33,464 nt of DNA from a virus, in IMG/VR virus record IMGVR_UViG_3300021962_000366, positions 1 through 33,464 of that record. One strand, written 5' to 3'. Below are positions 6,887 through 15,452 of the stretch, one piece after another (the stretch's first letter is position 1; each line of letters starts with the position of its first letter). The notes under the pieces were generated by a model. It was given only the letters and a program-made list of their open reading frames with translations, ran no database searches and was not told where the DNA came from. The translations under genes were made by a program, and so were the position numbers.

Positions 6887-7087
6887 TTAGCGGCGGGCCT
6901 TACGGGCATACCGAACCGGCATCGTCCGGTGGATGCCGCTATCGACGCTGAAGAATTCCTCGGCGGGGCGGGTCGCTGCGACTGCGGCGCGGGCTGCGTA
7001 AATCCGCTCGGCCAGGGCGTGCCATTCCGGGGTCATCTGGGTCAGGGTGCGGAGTTCGGCGACCATCTTGGTGATTTGCTTTTCCAT
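6887..7087 (-). CDS. Small helical protein (66 aa), first gene of the minus operon
   Basis: The start MEKQITKMVAEL lies 10 nt after AAGGAA and is favoured over an upstream in-frame ATG at 7147, which lies inside the predicted -10 region. The first 40 residues form an amphipathic helical pair (MVAELRTLTQ, then PEWHALAERIYAARAAV) like many phage small proteins. The C-terminus is basic. No function can be assigned. It is the first gene behind the promoter at 7135-7163. Confidence 0.6.
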   Translation of the reverse strand: MEKQITKMVAELRTLTQMTPEWHALAERIYAARAAVAATRPAEEFFSVDSGIHRTMPVRYARKARR

Positions 7088-7134
7088 CGTCTCGTTCCTT
7101 CCTACCAGGGCGGCCATCCCGTCCTGATAACGAC

Positions 7135-7163
7135 AATCTAGCGACACTGGCCGATGTTGTCAA
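7135..7163 (-). promoter_or_regulatory. Sigma70-type promoter of the minus-strand operon
   Basis: On the minus strand: a perfect -35 TTGACA (7163-7158), a 17-nt spacer, and -10 TAGATT (7140-7135, four of six consensus bases). The -35 is covered by the odd-length palindrome GTTGTCAAC (7156-7164), a possible repressor site. The predicted transcript begins about 40 nt before the first gene. Confidence 0.65.
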
Positions 7164-7301
7164 CGATAAAATTGCGACCTGGGCGGATTATTTTGGGGGG
7201 GAGGTGGGTTGGGGTATTTGCGCGCCCGCGACCGTCCAAAATACGCGCGCGCACGTGTTAATATCGTTGCCACGCTATTAATTTTGGGATAAACGGACGC
7301 G
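7164..7301. promoter_or_regulatory. Divergent control region before the late operon
   Basis: These 138 bases separate the minus-strand promoter from the terminase gene. They hold a G-run (7194-7201), alternating GC tracts (7219-7253) and a perfect inverted repeat TTAATA/TATTAA at 7258-7281. That repeat lies about 20 nt before the late start, where a late-promoter element or activator site would be expected. No consensus rightward promoter is found, which would fit activation by a phage factor or read-through from elsewhere. Confidence 0.35.
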
Positions 7302-7727
7302 GTGACAGAAAAACCACCTCGCAAACGGCGCGTCCCCGCGCCAAACCGCCAGCCCGGCGGGAAGGATTATCGCCCGGCTGGCGGCACCCCTGCCTCTGGC
7401 ATCCCTGCGGGCGGCGAGGGCATTGGTGGACCGGCAAACGGCGCTGGTCGCGTCCCGGGCATTGGCCCGTCCTCGGCGGAGGTGCTGAGCGGTCGGGCGC
7501 GGAATGCCCTTATCTCTGATCTGGCGCTAGAGCGTGTCGCGGCGGCGATGGCCCGGATCGACGCGACGCTGGCCGATGATGCGCACCCGCAGGCGTTTGC
7601 CGCAGCGAAATATGTAATCGACCGAGTTGCAGGCACACCGGCGGCGAGCGTCACCGTCACGGAGGAGGCGCCGTCGGTGGTCACGTATCGCTGGCTCCCT
7701 GAGATTGAGGCGTCTGGTGACGGTTGA
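7302..7727 (+). CDS. terS: Putative terminase small subunit
   Basis: A 141-aa protein starting at GTG 7302. The first 60 residues are Pro/Gly/Arg-rich and probably disordered. The last 80 hold helices ALISDLALERVAAAMARID and AAAKYVIDRVAGTPAA, resembling the C-terminal helical part of phage DNA-packaging small subunits (the PxAxxAAxxIIDRxxGxP pattern). Its stop lies inside the start of the large-subunit gene. Position is the main evidence, since the small subunit nearly always precedes terL. No clear HTH is visible, so confidence is moderate. Confidence 0.6.
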   Translation: MTEKPPRKRRVPAPNRQPGGKDYRPAGGTPASGIPAGGEGIGGPANGAGRVPGIGPSSAEVLSGRARNALISDLALERVAAAMARIDATLADDAHPQAFAAAKYVIDRVAGTPAASVTVTEEAPSVVTYRWLPEIEASGDG

Positions 7728-9063
7728 GACCCTCCCGTTCCGGCCGCGCCGGTGGCAACGCCCGCTGATCGACGATCAGGCGCGCGATATCGTGGCAGTG
7801 GTTCACCGCCGCGCGGGCAAAACGGCGGGGCTGATGTGGCGCGGGTTGCGGCGCGCGCTGACGATCGATCGCCAATACCCACCGCCTCGCGTAATCCACA
7901 CGCTACCGTATCAGGTCCAATGGGATCGGACCGGGCTGTGGGATGAGTTGGCGCGCGCCGCTCGCGGAATCCCCGGCGCGCGGATTCTCAAATCCGATAT
8001 GAGAATCATTCTGCCGAACGGCGGCGTGTATCAGGCCGGCGGGATGGACAGGCCAGACTCATGGCGCGGCGGTTACGCGGACGAGATCATCATCGACGAG
8101 TACGACGACACCAGCGCCGAGGGGCAGGTCACCGCGATCCTGCCGATGTTGTCGGACCACAACGGCACGCTGGTGCGGTCGGGCACGCCCAAAGGGCTCG
8201 GCCAGCTCAAAGCGGCGTACGATCGGGCGCGCGACGATCCCGCCGCCTCGGTCTACCTACTCCGGCACCAGGACACCGGAATCCTCGACGCGGACGTGAT
8301 CGACCGGATGCGTGCCTCGATGAGCGAGGAGGAGTTCGCCCAGGAGTATGAGTGCTCGTTCGACGCGCCGCATTCCGGCGCGTTCTGGGCGCACCAAATC
8401 AGGCTCGCCGAGGTCGAGGGCCGCATCCGCGCGGTCAATTACGATCCGGCGGTGCCGGTCTATACCGCGTGGGATATCGGCCATCACGACGATACCGCGA
8501 TCTGGTGGTATCAGGTCGTCGGCCTTGAGATTCACGTCATCGACTATTGGGGCGCGTCCGGCTCGACTCCGGAATACGTCGCCAACCTCGTCAACAGCCG
8601 TGGCTACCGATACGCTCGGCACTACCTGCCGCACGACGGCCGCGCCAAGACTTTCGCCTCCGGCGGCCGGTCGGTCCTGGAGCAACTGGCCGCGCTGATG
8701 GGCGGGATTCAGCAATTCCAGATTGTACCCGACATTGGCGTGCAGGACGGAATCCAGGCGGTGCGGACAATGCTCCCGCTGTGCTGGTTCGACGAGGAGT
8801 TCACCCGTCCCGGCGTCAACGCGCTGCGCAGTTACCGTCGCCGATACAACACCGATACCGGCGCTTACATGCTCACGCCGTTGCACGATTGGTCGTCGCA
8901 CGCTGCCGATGCATTCCGAATGATGGCTGTTATGTGGGCGCCAGAACAAAAACCTATTGCGCAAAATAAAGACGCTGTGCTAATGGTGGGGCCTCAAAAT
9001 CAGGCCACGCTTAACGATATGTGGAAAATTCACGCAGAATCCCAGAAAAGAAACAAAATATGA
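7717..9063 (+). CDS. terL: Terminase large subunit (packaging ATPase-nuclease)
   Basis: A 448-aa protein from GTG 7717, overlapping terS by 11 nt; longer frames upstream are terS antiframe. The ATPase domain has Walker A-like HRRAGKT (30-36) and Walker B IIIDEYDD with D127/E128, followed by SGTPKG, the coupling-motif region. The RNase H-like nuclease domain has AWDIGHHDD (D253), a middle HDGRAKTF segment and SSHAADAFR (D398), which give the usual acidic triad. It translocates DNA into the procapsid through the portal and cuts it. The length is normal for the family and all key motifs are present. Confidence 0.93.
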   Translation: MTVETLPFRPRRWQRPLIDDQARDIVAVVHRRAGKTAGLMWRGLRRALTIDRQYPPPRVIHTLPYQVQWDRTGLWDELARAARGIPGARILKSDMRIILPNGGVYQAGGMDRPDSWRGGYADEIIIDEYDDTSAEGQVTAILPMLSDHNGTLVRSGTPKGLGQLKAAYDRARDDPAASVYLLRHQDTGILDADVIDRMRASMSEEEFAQEYECSFDAPHSGAFWAHQIRLAEVEGRIRAVNYDPAVPVYTAWDIGHHDDTAIWWYQVVGLEIHVIDYWGASGSTPEYVANLVNSRGYRYARHYLPHDGRAKTFASGGRSVLEQLAALMGGIQQFQIVPDIGVQDGIQAVRTMLPLCWFDEEFTRPGVNALRSYRRRYNTDTGAYMLTPLHDWSSHAADAFRMMAVMWAPEQKPIAQNKDAVLMVGPQNQATLNDMWKIHAESQKRNKI

Positions 9064-9323
9064 CGCCAGTTTCCGAGGCACAGAATTACACCAACCTGAC
9101 GGCGACAACCACGGTATCGAGCAACACCGGCGCGTTGCTTGGCATATTTTGCTCGTCGGCCAGCGCCACGCCAACGATCAAGGTACAGGACGGTTCAACC
9201 ACCATTGTTAACACTTTTACGCCAGTCGGTGGCACGTTCTATCCGATCCCGGCCCGGTTCAGCACTTCGCTGGTTATCACGATCAGCGGCACGGTTGACG
9301 CAACGGCGTTTTGGGCACCGTGA
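9060..9323 (+). CDS. Small putative virion protein (87 aa)
   Basis: The start ATG overlaps the terL stop (ATGA). The sequence is Thr/Ser-rich with a beta pattern (NLTATTTVSSNTGALLGIFC, then PTIKVQDGST and FYPIPARF). It resembles small phage proteins seen next to fibre or decoration genes, in which a strand-rich domain describes a value and its offset. Its stop overlaps the GTG of the next gene. The function is unknown; a decoration or fibre-associated role is likely from context. Confidence 0.55.
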   Translation: MTPVSEAQNYTNLTATTTVSSNTGALLGIFCSSASATPTIKVQDGSTTIVNTFTPVGGTFYPIPARFSTSLVITISGTVDATAFWAP

Positions 9324-10558
9324 TTTCACTCTGGCAGCCGCCGCGATCTGGGTTAATTTCTGACCTCACGGCGTCGTTGCCGCCGCTATGGGCGTTCTCG
9401 CGGGCCAGTTCTGGCACCCAGGTTCAATCCGGCGTTCTGTCCACCGTCGGGACCAACGTCGCGCGGTTTGAGACATCGCCGGATGGGTATCTGAATGAAC
9501 CGCAGAGGACGAATCTGCTGCTCCAATCCAGCACGCTCACCAATGCGTCGTGGACAAAATCCGGCCTAGCCATCACGACAAGCGGCACAGCGCCGGATGG
9601 CGTGGCATCAAGCGCCAATCTTGCGACCGAGGACACTTCGCTGGCGGCGCATTACGTCTCCGGCACCGGGTTCGCCACGACGGCATCGACTACCTATGTG
9701 GTTTCGGCGTTTATCAAGGCCGGCACACAGCGGTATGTATCCGTGCGCGGCGAGGCTTCCGGGCTTATCGCGACATATCCATGGATTACGTTGGACACGA
9801 CGCTCGGCACGATTGACGCGAATGCGTTGGCGCTCACTCCAACGGTGCTGGCGGTTTCCAACGGATTCTATTTGGTCAGCTTCACTTTTGTTGCGTTTGG
9901 CATCGCGTCGGGTGGCAACATCGTGTTCGCCGGTTCCAACGTATCAACTGCGCCAGTTGCGGCAAGCGTCAACGGCGCGTCTTACACCGGCACGTCGCTA
10001 ACGTGGTCGGCTTGGGGCGCGATGCTCGCCGCGTCCGCGTTCCCCACGTCCCTAATCCAGACCACCACCGCCGCCGCCACCCGAGCCGCCGACAACTTGA
10101 CGCTTGACCTGACGCAGTTGCCAAATCTTCAAACGCCAACGGGCTACAGTTGTGCGATTGAGTTCTCGCTGCTGAGCAACTCGCAGTCTCAAGTCGTGTT
10201 CGGAATGTCTGGGTCTGGCGGGTTCTCTAATACTTGGTATTTCAGCGAAAACGGCGCGGGGGGGGTGTTTCTAACGACAATCGTGGCGACTGTGGGCCAG
10301 GTGTCCGGAACCACCGCACTTAGGGCCGCTGGCCTGACAAATCGGCTGGCGCTCACAGTCACGCCAACGGGCATCACGTACAACCTGAACGGCGCCGGCG
10401 ATGTCACCGTGGCCAACGCCGGGATGCCCGTGATGACAACTCTGGCCGTTCTAAGAGCGCCGTGGGGAGCCGGTAACTACGAGGCGGCCCACGCCACGCT
10501 AGTCACGCTGATCCCCGGCCCACAATCCGCCGCATGGCGCGCAGCGATGGCATACTGA
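9320..10558 (+). CDS. Tail-fibre-like protein with carbohydrate-binding (LamG/CBM-like) sandwich
   Basis: A 412-aa protein from GTG 9320, coupled to the previous stop. The N-terminal part matches a widespread phage pattern: FSRASSGTQVQSG, then FETSPDGYLNEPQRTNLLLQ, and later AFPTSLIQTTTAAATRAADN. That pattern marks a CBM-like beta-sandwich used in receptor-binding and fibre proteins. Residues 290-410 form a second beta domain (FSLLSNSQSQVVFGMSG, then TGITYNLNGAGDVT) that looks concanavalin/LamG-like. It probably binds a surface glycan. Its place between terminase and portal is unusual for such a protein. Confidence 0.65.
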   Translation: MISLWQPPRSGLISDLTASLPPLWAFSRASSGTQVQSGVLSTVGTNVARFETSPDGYLNEPQRTNLLLQSSTLTNASWTKSGLAITTSGTAPDGVASSANLATEDTSLAAHYVSGTGFATTASTTYVVSAFIKAGTQRYVSVRGEASGLIATYPWITLDTTLGTIDANALALTPTVLAVSNGFYLVSFTFVAFGIASGGNIVFAGSNVSTAPVAASVNGASYTGTSLTWSAWGAMLAASAFPTSLIQTTTAAATRAADNLTLDLTQLPNLQTPTGYSCAIEFSLLSNSQSQVVFGMSGSGGFSNTWYFSENGAGGVFLTTIVATVGQVSGTTALRAAGLTNRLALTVTPTGITYNLNGAGDVTVANAGMPVMTTLAVLRAPWGAGNYEAAHATLVTLIPGPQSAAWRAAMAY

Positions 10559-10914
10559 TGGATTACACATTCAAGGCCCCATCCCTCGCCATCATCGCCA
10601 ACGCACTCGCCGCCTTGCAAGCCTCGGGTTTGGTGGGGGCGAATAGCGGGCCAAGCAACATGCTCGGGTCGATGTCGGTTGACGATGCCCAAGGCAACCC
10701 ACTTTTTCGTTACGGCGTAGGGCGCGCTGCGGTGACGGTGACTGGCATGGACGGCCAGCCAATGACGATCCCGGCATCTGGTGAGGCCGGCATGTTCTAC
10801 ATTGCCATCCGCACCGACGTGCAACCGTCGGAAATCCCGTTCGATCCCGCCGCGCTGGGGTTGATCGCCACCACGTCAGAAGAAAGCGCGGCAGTGCTGG
10901 GGGTTTGGGCATGA
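10558..10914 (+). CDS. Hypothetical structural-operon protein (118 aa)
   Basis: The ATG at 10558 shares its A with the previous TGA, and its own stop overlaps the portal start. The sequence begins with a short helical segment (LAIIANALAALQASGLVG) followed by strands (DAQGNPLFRYGVGRAAVTVT, then GEAGMFYIAIRTD). No family is recognised. With the two preceding genes it forms a three-gene insertion between terL and portal, probably a fibre/accessory cassette. Confidence 0.55.
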   Translation: MDYTFKAPSLAIIANALAALQASGLVGANSGPSNMLGSMSVDDAQGNPLFRYGVGRAAVTVTGMDGQPMTIPASGEAGMFYIAIRTDVQPSEIPFDPAALGLIATTSEESAAVLGVWA

Positions 10915-13100
10915 TCGACCCTGTAGACACTGGCGTGCAGAAATACCTTGCCGTAATCGCGGCATACGACGCCGAGTTCAAATCCTGGGAACGGCGCGCA
11001 ACCAAAATCGTCCGGCGATATCGCGACGACAACCGCAATCAATCCGGCAGCGACAGCAGCGCGCGGTTCAATATTCTGTGGAGCAACGTGCAGACGCTGG
11101 TTCCCGCCGTCTATTCCAAACTCCCGACGGCGGACGTATCGCGGCGGCACGGCGACAACGACCAGGGGGGGCGGGTGGCGTCGTTGCTGATTGAGCGGGC
11201 GCTGGAATACGAAATCGAGCACTATCCCGATTTCCGCGCGACGATGAAATTCGCGGTGCAGGATCGGTTTCTCGGTGGCCGTGGCGTGGCCTGGGTGCGG
11301 TATGAGCCGCACGTCCGGGCGCAGGCCGGTGAGCCTGACGACGGCGTGCAGGTCACCGAGGACGTGGACGAGGACCCCGCGGAAGAGGCGGGCGACTACG
11401 CTGGCGCGGGCGCTGGTGATGGTGCGGAGATGGTCGGGGACCAGCAGAGCGTTGCCGAGGAGATCGACTACGAGTGCAGCCCGGTTGATTACATCCACTG
11501 GAAAGATTTCGGCCATAACGTGGCGCGGACCTGGGAAGAGGTCACCGAGGTCTGGCGCTGGGTTTATATGAGCAAGGATGCGCTGGTCGAGCGGTTCGGC
11601 GAAGAAAAAGCGGCGACGATCCCGCTTGATAACGGGCCGGAGCCTTTGCAGGGCGGTTACAATCAAAAGCGCGACAATTCGCGGGCGAAAATCTGCGAGT
11701 TGTGGTGCAAGGAAACCGGCAAGGTCTATTGGCTGTCGAAATCCGCGACCGATTTCATCGACGTTCGCGACGATCCCCTGGAACTCCAGGATTTCTTTCC
11801 GTGCGGCCGGCCGCTCTACGCTACGTTGACATCTGACAGCCTCGTGCCGGTGCCTGATTTCGTGCTGTATCAGGATCAGGCGGTTGAGTTGGATATCCTG
11901 TCCGACCGGATCGACGGGCTGGTCAAGGCGTTGCGGGTCCGGGGCGTGTATGACGCCAGCCAACCCGCTCTGGCGCGGTTGCTGACCGAGGGCGAAAACA
12001 ACTCGCTGATCCCGGTCGTGAATTGGGCCGGGTTTGGTGAAAAGGGCGGGCTGAAAGGCAGCATTGATTTGCTGCCGTTGGACACGCTCGCGTCGGCACT
12101 GATCCAGTGCTACGGCGCGCGGACCGAGATCAAAACGCAGATTTACGAAATCACCGGGATTTCGGACATTATCCGAGGCCAGACGGCGGCGTCGGAAACA
12201 GCGACGGCGCAACAGATCAAGGGCCGATATGCCGGGTTGCGGTTGCGGTCGATGCAGGAGGACGTTGCGTTGTTCGCAACGGATTTGCTGCGGCTGAAAA
12301 CGCAAGTCATCTGCTCGCAATTTCAGCCGGAAACGATCCTGGAATACGCCGCAGCGGCGCAAATGTCCGAGGCCGATCAGCAGATGATTCCGCAGGCGTT
12401 GGAGCTGTTGAAAAACAACCCGATGCGCAATTTCCGCGTTGAGGTGGCCAGCGACAGCCTGGTGCAGCTGGACGAAGACGCGATGAAGCAGGATCGGCTG
12501 CAATTCATTCAGACGTTCGGCGGGTTTATGCGTGAGGCGTTGCCGGCGGGCCAGGCGAGTCCGCAACTGGTGCCGATCCTGTTTGAAGTGCTGCGGTTTG
12601 GCGTATCGGCATTCAAGAGCGCGCGTGCCCTCGAGGGCAGCATTGATCAGGCGATGAAGCAGTTCGTGGAAGCGTCCAAGCAGCCGCAACCGCCGCCGCC
12701 GCCTAATCCTGAGATGATGAAATTGCAGCAGGCTGGCCAGATCGAGCAAATGCGGATGCAGGCCGATGGCCAGCGCGATCAAATGCGAATGCAGGCTGAG
12801 GGCCAAGCGATGCAAGCCAAGGCGCAATTCGATGCGCAGGTTATGCAGGCGCAATTGCAAGCCGACATGCAGATTGAGCAGCTAAAGGCGCAGTCGCAAC
12901 TACAAATCGAACAGATGAAAGCCGAGGCAACCGCCGCGATTGAGCAACAGCGGATTGCCATGGAAGAGCAAGCCAAGTTGCAAGAGATGGCGCAGGCCGA
13001 ACAGTTTGACCGATGGAAGGCCGAATTGGAAAGCGCAACAAAAATCCGCGTTGCCGAGATTGCGGCAGGGGCGCGGATGGAAATGGAACCGGCGCTATGA
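10911..13100 (+). CDS. Portal protein (P22-like, with coiled-coil barrel tail)
   Basis: A 729-aa protein, in the length range of P22-type portals and longer than siphophage ones. The N-terminal half has the portal pattern RRYRDDNRNQ, then NILWSNVQTLVPAVYSKLP and PVDYIHWKDFGHNVARTWEE. Residues 600-729 are a continuous Gln/Met/Ala heptad region (QMRMQA repeats) that should form the long barrel seen in P22-like portals. It makes the dodecameric DNA channel at one vertex. It is in the expected place before scaffold and capsid. Confidence 0.9.
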   Translation: MIDPVDTGVQKYLAVIAAYDAEFKSWERRATKIVRRYRDDNRNQSGSDSSARFNILWSNVQTLVPAVYSKLPTADVSRRHGDNDQGGRVASLLIERALEYEIEHYPDFRATMKFAVQDRFLGGRGVAWVRYEPHVRAQAGEPDDGVQVTEDVDEDPAEEAGDYAGAGAGDGAEMVGDQQSVAEEIDYECSPVDYIHWKDFGHNVARTWEEVTEVWRWVYMSKDALVERFGEEKAATIPLDNGPEPLQGGYNQKRDNSRAKICELWCKETGKVYWLSKSATDFIDVRDDPLELQDFFPCGRPLYATLTSDSLVPVPDFVLYQDQAVELDILSDRIDGLVKALRVRGVYDASQPALARLLTEGENNSLIPVVNWAGFGEKGGLKGSIDLLPLDTLASALIQCYGARTEIKTQIYEITGISDIIRGQTAASETATAQQIKGRYAGLRLRSMQEDVALFATDLLRLKTQVICSQFQPETILEYAAAAQMSEADQQMIPQALELLKNNPMRNFRVEVASDSLVQLDEDAMKQDRLQFIQTFGGFMREALPAGQASPQLVPILFEVLRFGVSAFKSARALEGSIDQAMKQFVEASKQPQPPPPPNPEMMKLQQAGQIEQMRMQADGQRDQMRMQAEGQAMQAKAQFDAQVMQAQLQADMQIEQLKAQSQLQIEQMKAEATAAIEQQRIAMEEQAKLQEMAQAEQFDRWKAELESATKIRVAEIAAGARMEMEPAL

Positions 13101-13426
13101 CCGTTTACATCCTGGAAAACGGCGAATTGGTGGTTAAGCGCGAGGGCGTTGAGCGGCGTTTGCAGATTGTGCCCGACATCCAGCCCTACACCAGCATGAT
13201 CGACGGAAGCACGATCGGCAGCCGGTCGCGGCATCGCGAGCATTTGCAGGCGCATGGATGCATCGAGGTCGGGAACGAGCAACCGCCCGCACCGAGGCCC
13301 TACGAGACGCCGAAAGCCGAGCGCGATGCGCGCAAACGTGCGCTCTACGGGCAATTTGAGAATTTAAGCCAACGCCAGATTTCGCGGGTTGCGCAGGAAC
13401 TGCGCGACCGCGCCAGCAGGAGATAA
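13097..13426 (+). CDS. Small conserved phage protein after portal (109 aa)
   Basis: It starts at ATG 13097 overlapping the portal stop. A conserved-looking block, VPDIQPYTSMIDGSTIGSRS then RHREHLQAHGCIEVGNE, is typical of a short protein found between portal and scaffold in podoviruses. The remainder is a basic helical C-terminus. The function is not known; a role in head assembly is inferred from position. Confidence 0.65.
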   Translation: MTVYILENGELVVKREGVERRLQIVPDIQPYTSMIDGSTIGSRSRHREHLQAHGCIEVGNEQPPAPRPYETPKAERDARKRALYGQFENLSQRQISRVAQELRDRASRR

Positions 13427-13427
13427 T

Positions 13428-14426
13428 ATGTCCGAAACTATTATTGACGACGTTGCTCCAGATCGACGCGAGATACTTTCGCAGCAGTTTGACGAGGCTG
13501 CTGCTGCGTCCGTTGCGCCGGTTGATCCTGTTGCCGAGAAGCCCGCCGTTTCACGTGACGCCGCCGGGAAATTCGCAGCGCAAGCGGCGACAGGCGGCGC
13601 CGCACCTGAGCCGGAGGCTGAGCCGCCGGCTTGGCATCGTCCGCCGCAAAGCTGGAAGAAGGAAAAGCACGGACTGTGGGATACCGCATCGCCGGAAATG
13701 CGCGAATACGCCTTCCAGCGCGAGGAAGAAATGCGCAACGGCGTTTTGCCGTTGCAGGAAAAAGCGCGCTTTGCCGATTCGATGCAAGCTGCGGTTGAGC
13801 CTTATTTGCCTACCATTCGCGGTCTTGGCGTTGACGCTCCAACGGCGGTGAGGGCGCTTCTGGAGGCGGATCGCATGTTGCGATCGAGCGCGCCACAAGA
13901 GAGGCTTGCATATCTGCGGCAGCTTGCGCACAATTATGGCATTGATTTATCTGGTACGTCAGAAACGCCCGAAAACAACCCACAGGTTGATGCTCGGTAT
14001 AGCGATCTGGCCAATCAGGTAAACCAGATCAGAGGGCAGTGGCAAGCCGAAAGGGACGCCGCCGCTGCCGCTGAAGATAGGGCGTTGCAGGCAGAAATAT
14101 CTAAATTCTCGTCCACACACGAGCATTTTGAGACGTTGAAGCCTGAAATGATCCTATTGCTACAAGGCGGGTCTGCGGACTCGCTGGACCAAGCCTACAA
14201 GAAAGCGATGCGTTTAGACGACGGATTGTTCGAGAGTTCGCAAAAATCCCTACAGGATGCGACCGCTATTGATAAGCGGGTCGCGGCGGATCGAGCAGCC
14301 AAATCAGCGCGCGCTGCGGCGGTAAGTGTTCGCGGCTCTACACCCGGAGCCAAGCAGGCAACCAAAGCGACAGACAGGCGTTCCATCCTTGAGGATCAAT
14401 TCTCGGGGTTGAGTGAGCGTCTCTAG
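13428..14426 (+). CDS. Putative scaffolding protein
   Basis: A 332-aa protein, highly charged, Ala/Glu/Arg-rich and mostly helical, with a disordered Pro/Ala N-terminus (WHRPPQSWKKEKHGLWDTAS near residue 70) and a basic C-terminal segment ending SILEDQFSGLSERL. Such low-complexity coiled proteins lying directly before the capsid gene are scaffolds that bind the capsid inside the procapsid and then leave. It is consistent in size with P22 gp8-type proteins (about 300 aa). The start has a good AGGAG 7 nt upstream. Confidence 0.75.
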   Translation: MSETIIDDVAPDRREILSQQFDEAAAASVAPVDPVAEKPAVSRDAAGKFAAQAATGGAAPEPEAEPPAWHRPPQSWKKEKHGLWDTASPEMREYAFQREEEMRNGVLPLQEKARFADSMQAAVEPYLPTIRGLGVDAPTAVRALLEADRMLRSSAPQERLAYLRQLAHNYGIDLSGTSETPENNPQVDARYSDLANQVNQIRGQWQAERDAAAAAEDRALQAEISKFSSTHEHFETLKPEMILLLQGGSADSLDQAYKKAMRLDDGLFESSQKSLQDATAIDKRVAADRAAKSARAAAVSVRGSTPGAKQATKATDRRSILEDQFSGLSERL

Positions 14427-14446
14427 ATCATTTGGAGGCTGCCTAA

Positions 14447-15442
14447 ATGGCATTCGCAAATAGTTCGGTCAGCGATATCATCGCCACGACCATTCAGAGC
14501 CGATCCGGCGATCTCGCCGACAACGTGACGAACAACAACGCCTTGCTGCGGCGCCTCAAGGAGCGCGGCAACGTCAAGACGTTCTCGGGCGGCAACGTGA
14601 TCTTGCAGGAGATCATGTACAACGACAGCACGACCAACAACACGAACTCCTATTCGGGATACGAAGTGCTCGACGTGTCGCAGAACAGCCCGATCAGCGC
14701 GGCTCAGTTCAGCATCACGCAGTATGCTTCTGCCGTGTCGATTTCGGGGCTGGAAATGCTGCAGAACGACAGCAAGGAGCAGATCATCGATTTGCTCGAT
14801 GGGCGCATGGAGGTGTCCGAAGCGCAGTTGATGAACCGCATCGGCTCCGACATCTACCTGGACGGCACCGGCAATGCCGGCAAGAACATCACCGGCCTTG
14901 CTGCGGCGGTTCCGGACGCGCCGACCACTGGGACCTACGGCGGGATCAATCGCGCGACGTTTAGTTTCTGGCGGTCGGTGAAATACGGCGGCCTTGCCGA
15001 CGGCGGCGCGGCGGTCAGCGCGACCAACATCCAGGGGTATATGGACGCGCTCGCGGTGCAGCTGATTCGCGGCACTGACAAGCCGGACCTGATCGTGACC
15101 GACAACACCTACTACAAGCTGTATCTACAGTCGCTCCAGGCAATCCAGCGGATTACCGAAACCAGTTCCGCTGGTGCCGGGTTCGCGTCGCTCAAATACT
15201 ACGGCGCGGGCATGGCCTCCGACGTGGTGCTTGACGGTGGTGTCGGGAGCGCGGCGACGGCGGCGCACATGTGGTTCCTCAATACCAAATACCTCATGTT
15301 CCGGCCTCATGCCGCGCGGAATTTTGTTCCGATTGGCGGCGAGCGCCAGGCGGTCAACCAGGATGCGGTGGTCAAGCTCATTGGCTGGGCGGGCAACCTG
15401 ACCTCCAGCGGTCCGCAATTCTGCGGCGTTTTGATCGCTTAA
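14447..15442 (+). CDS. Major capsid protein
   Basis: A 331-aa HK97-fold-type capsid protein. It begins MAFANSSVSDIIATTIQSRS and contains LQEIMYNDSTTNNTNSYSGY, EAQLMNRIGSDIYLDGTG and KLYLQSLQAIQRI, a layout known from phage capsid proteins next to such scaffolds. The last 40 residues (RPHAARNFVPIGGERQAVNQ) are the usual C-terminal strand of the P-loop/A-domain. GGAGG lies 10 nt before the start, one of the strongest ribosome sites in the window, as expected for the most abundant protein. Confidence 0.9.
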   Translation: MAFANSSVSDIIATTIQSRSGDLADNVTNNNALLRRLKERGNVKTFSGGNVILQEIMYNDSTTNNTNSYSGYEVLDVSQNSPISAAQFSITQYASAVSISGLEMLQNDSKEQIIDLLDGRMEVSEAQLMNRIGSDIYLDGTGNAGKNITGLAAAVPDAPTTGTYGGINRATFSFWRSVKYGGLADGGAAVSATNIQGYMDALAVQLIRGTDKPDLIVTDNTYYKLYLQSLQAIQRITETSSAGAGFASLKYYGAGMASDVVLDGGVGSAATAAHMWFLNTKYLMFRPHAARNFVPIGGERQAVNQDAVVKLIGWAGNLTSSGPQFCGVLIA

Positions 15443-15452
15443 GGAGCAAATC

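Noticed and set aside
6122-7141. A 339-aa plus-strand frame over the minus-strand small-gene operon
   Set aside because: The minus genes have proper ribosome sites, a promoter and protein-like sequences; the plus frame crosses their hairpins and gives low-complexity translation.
10797-12860. A 687-aa open frame on the minus strand, antisense to the portal gene
   Set aside because: It is the mirror of high third-position GC in the portal gene. Its sequence is Arg/Leu/His-rich without domains, and the portal frame has clear family motifs.
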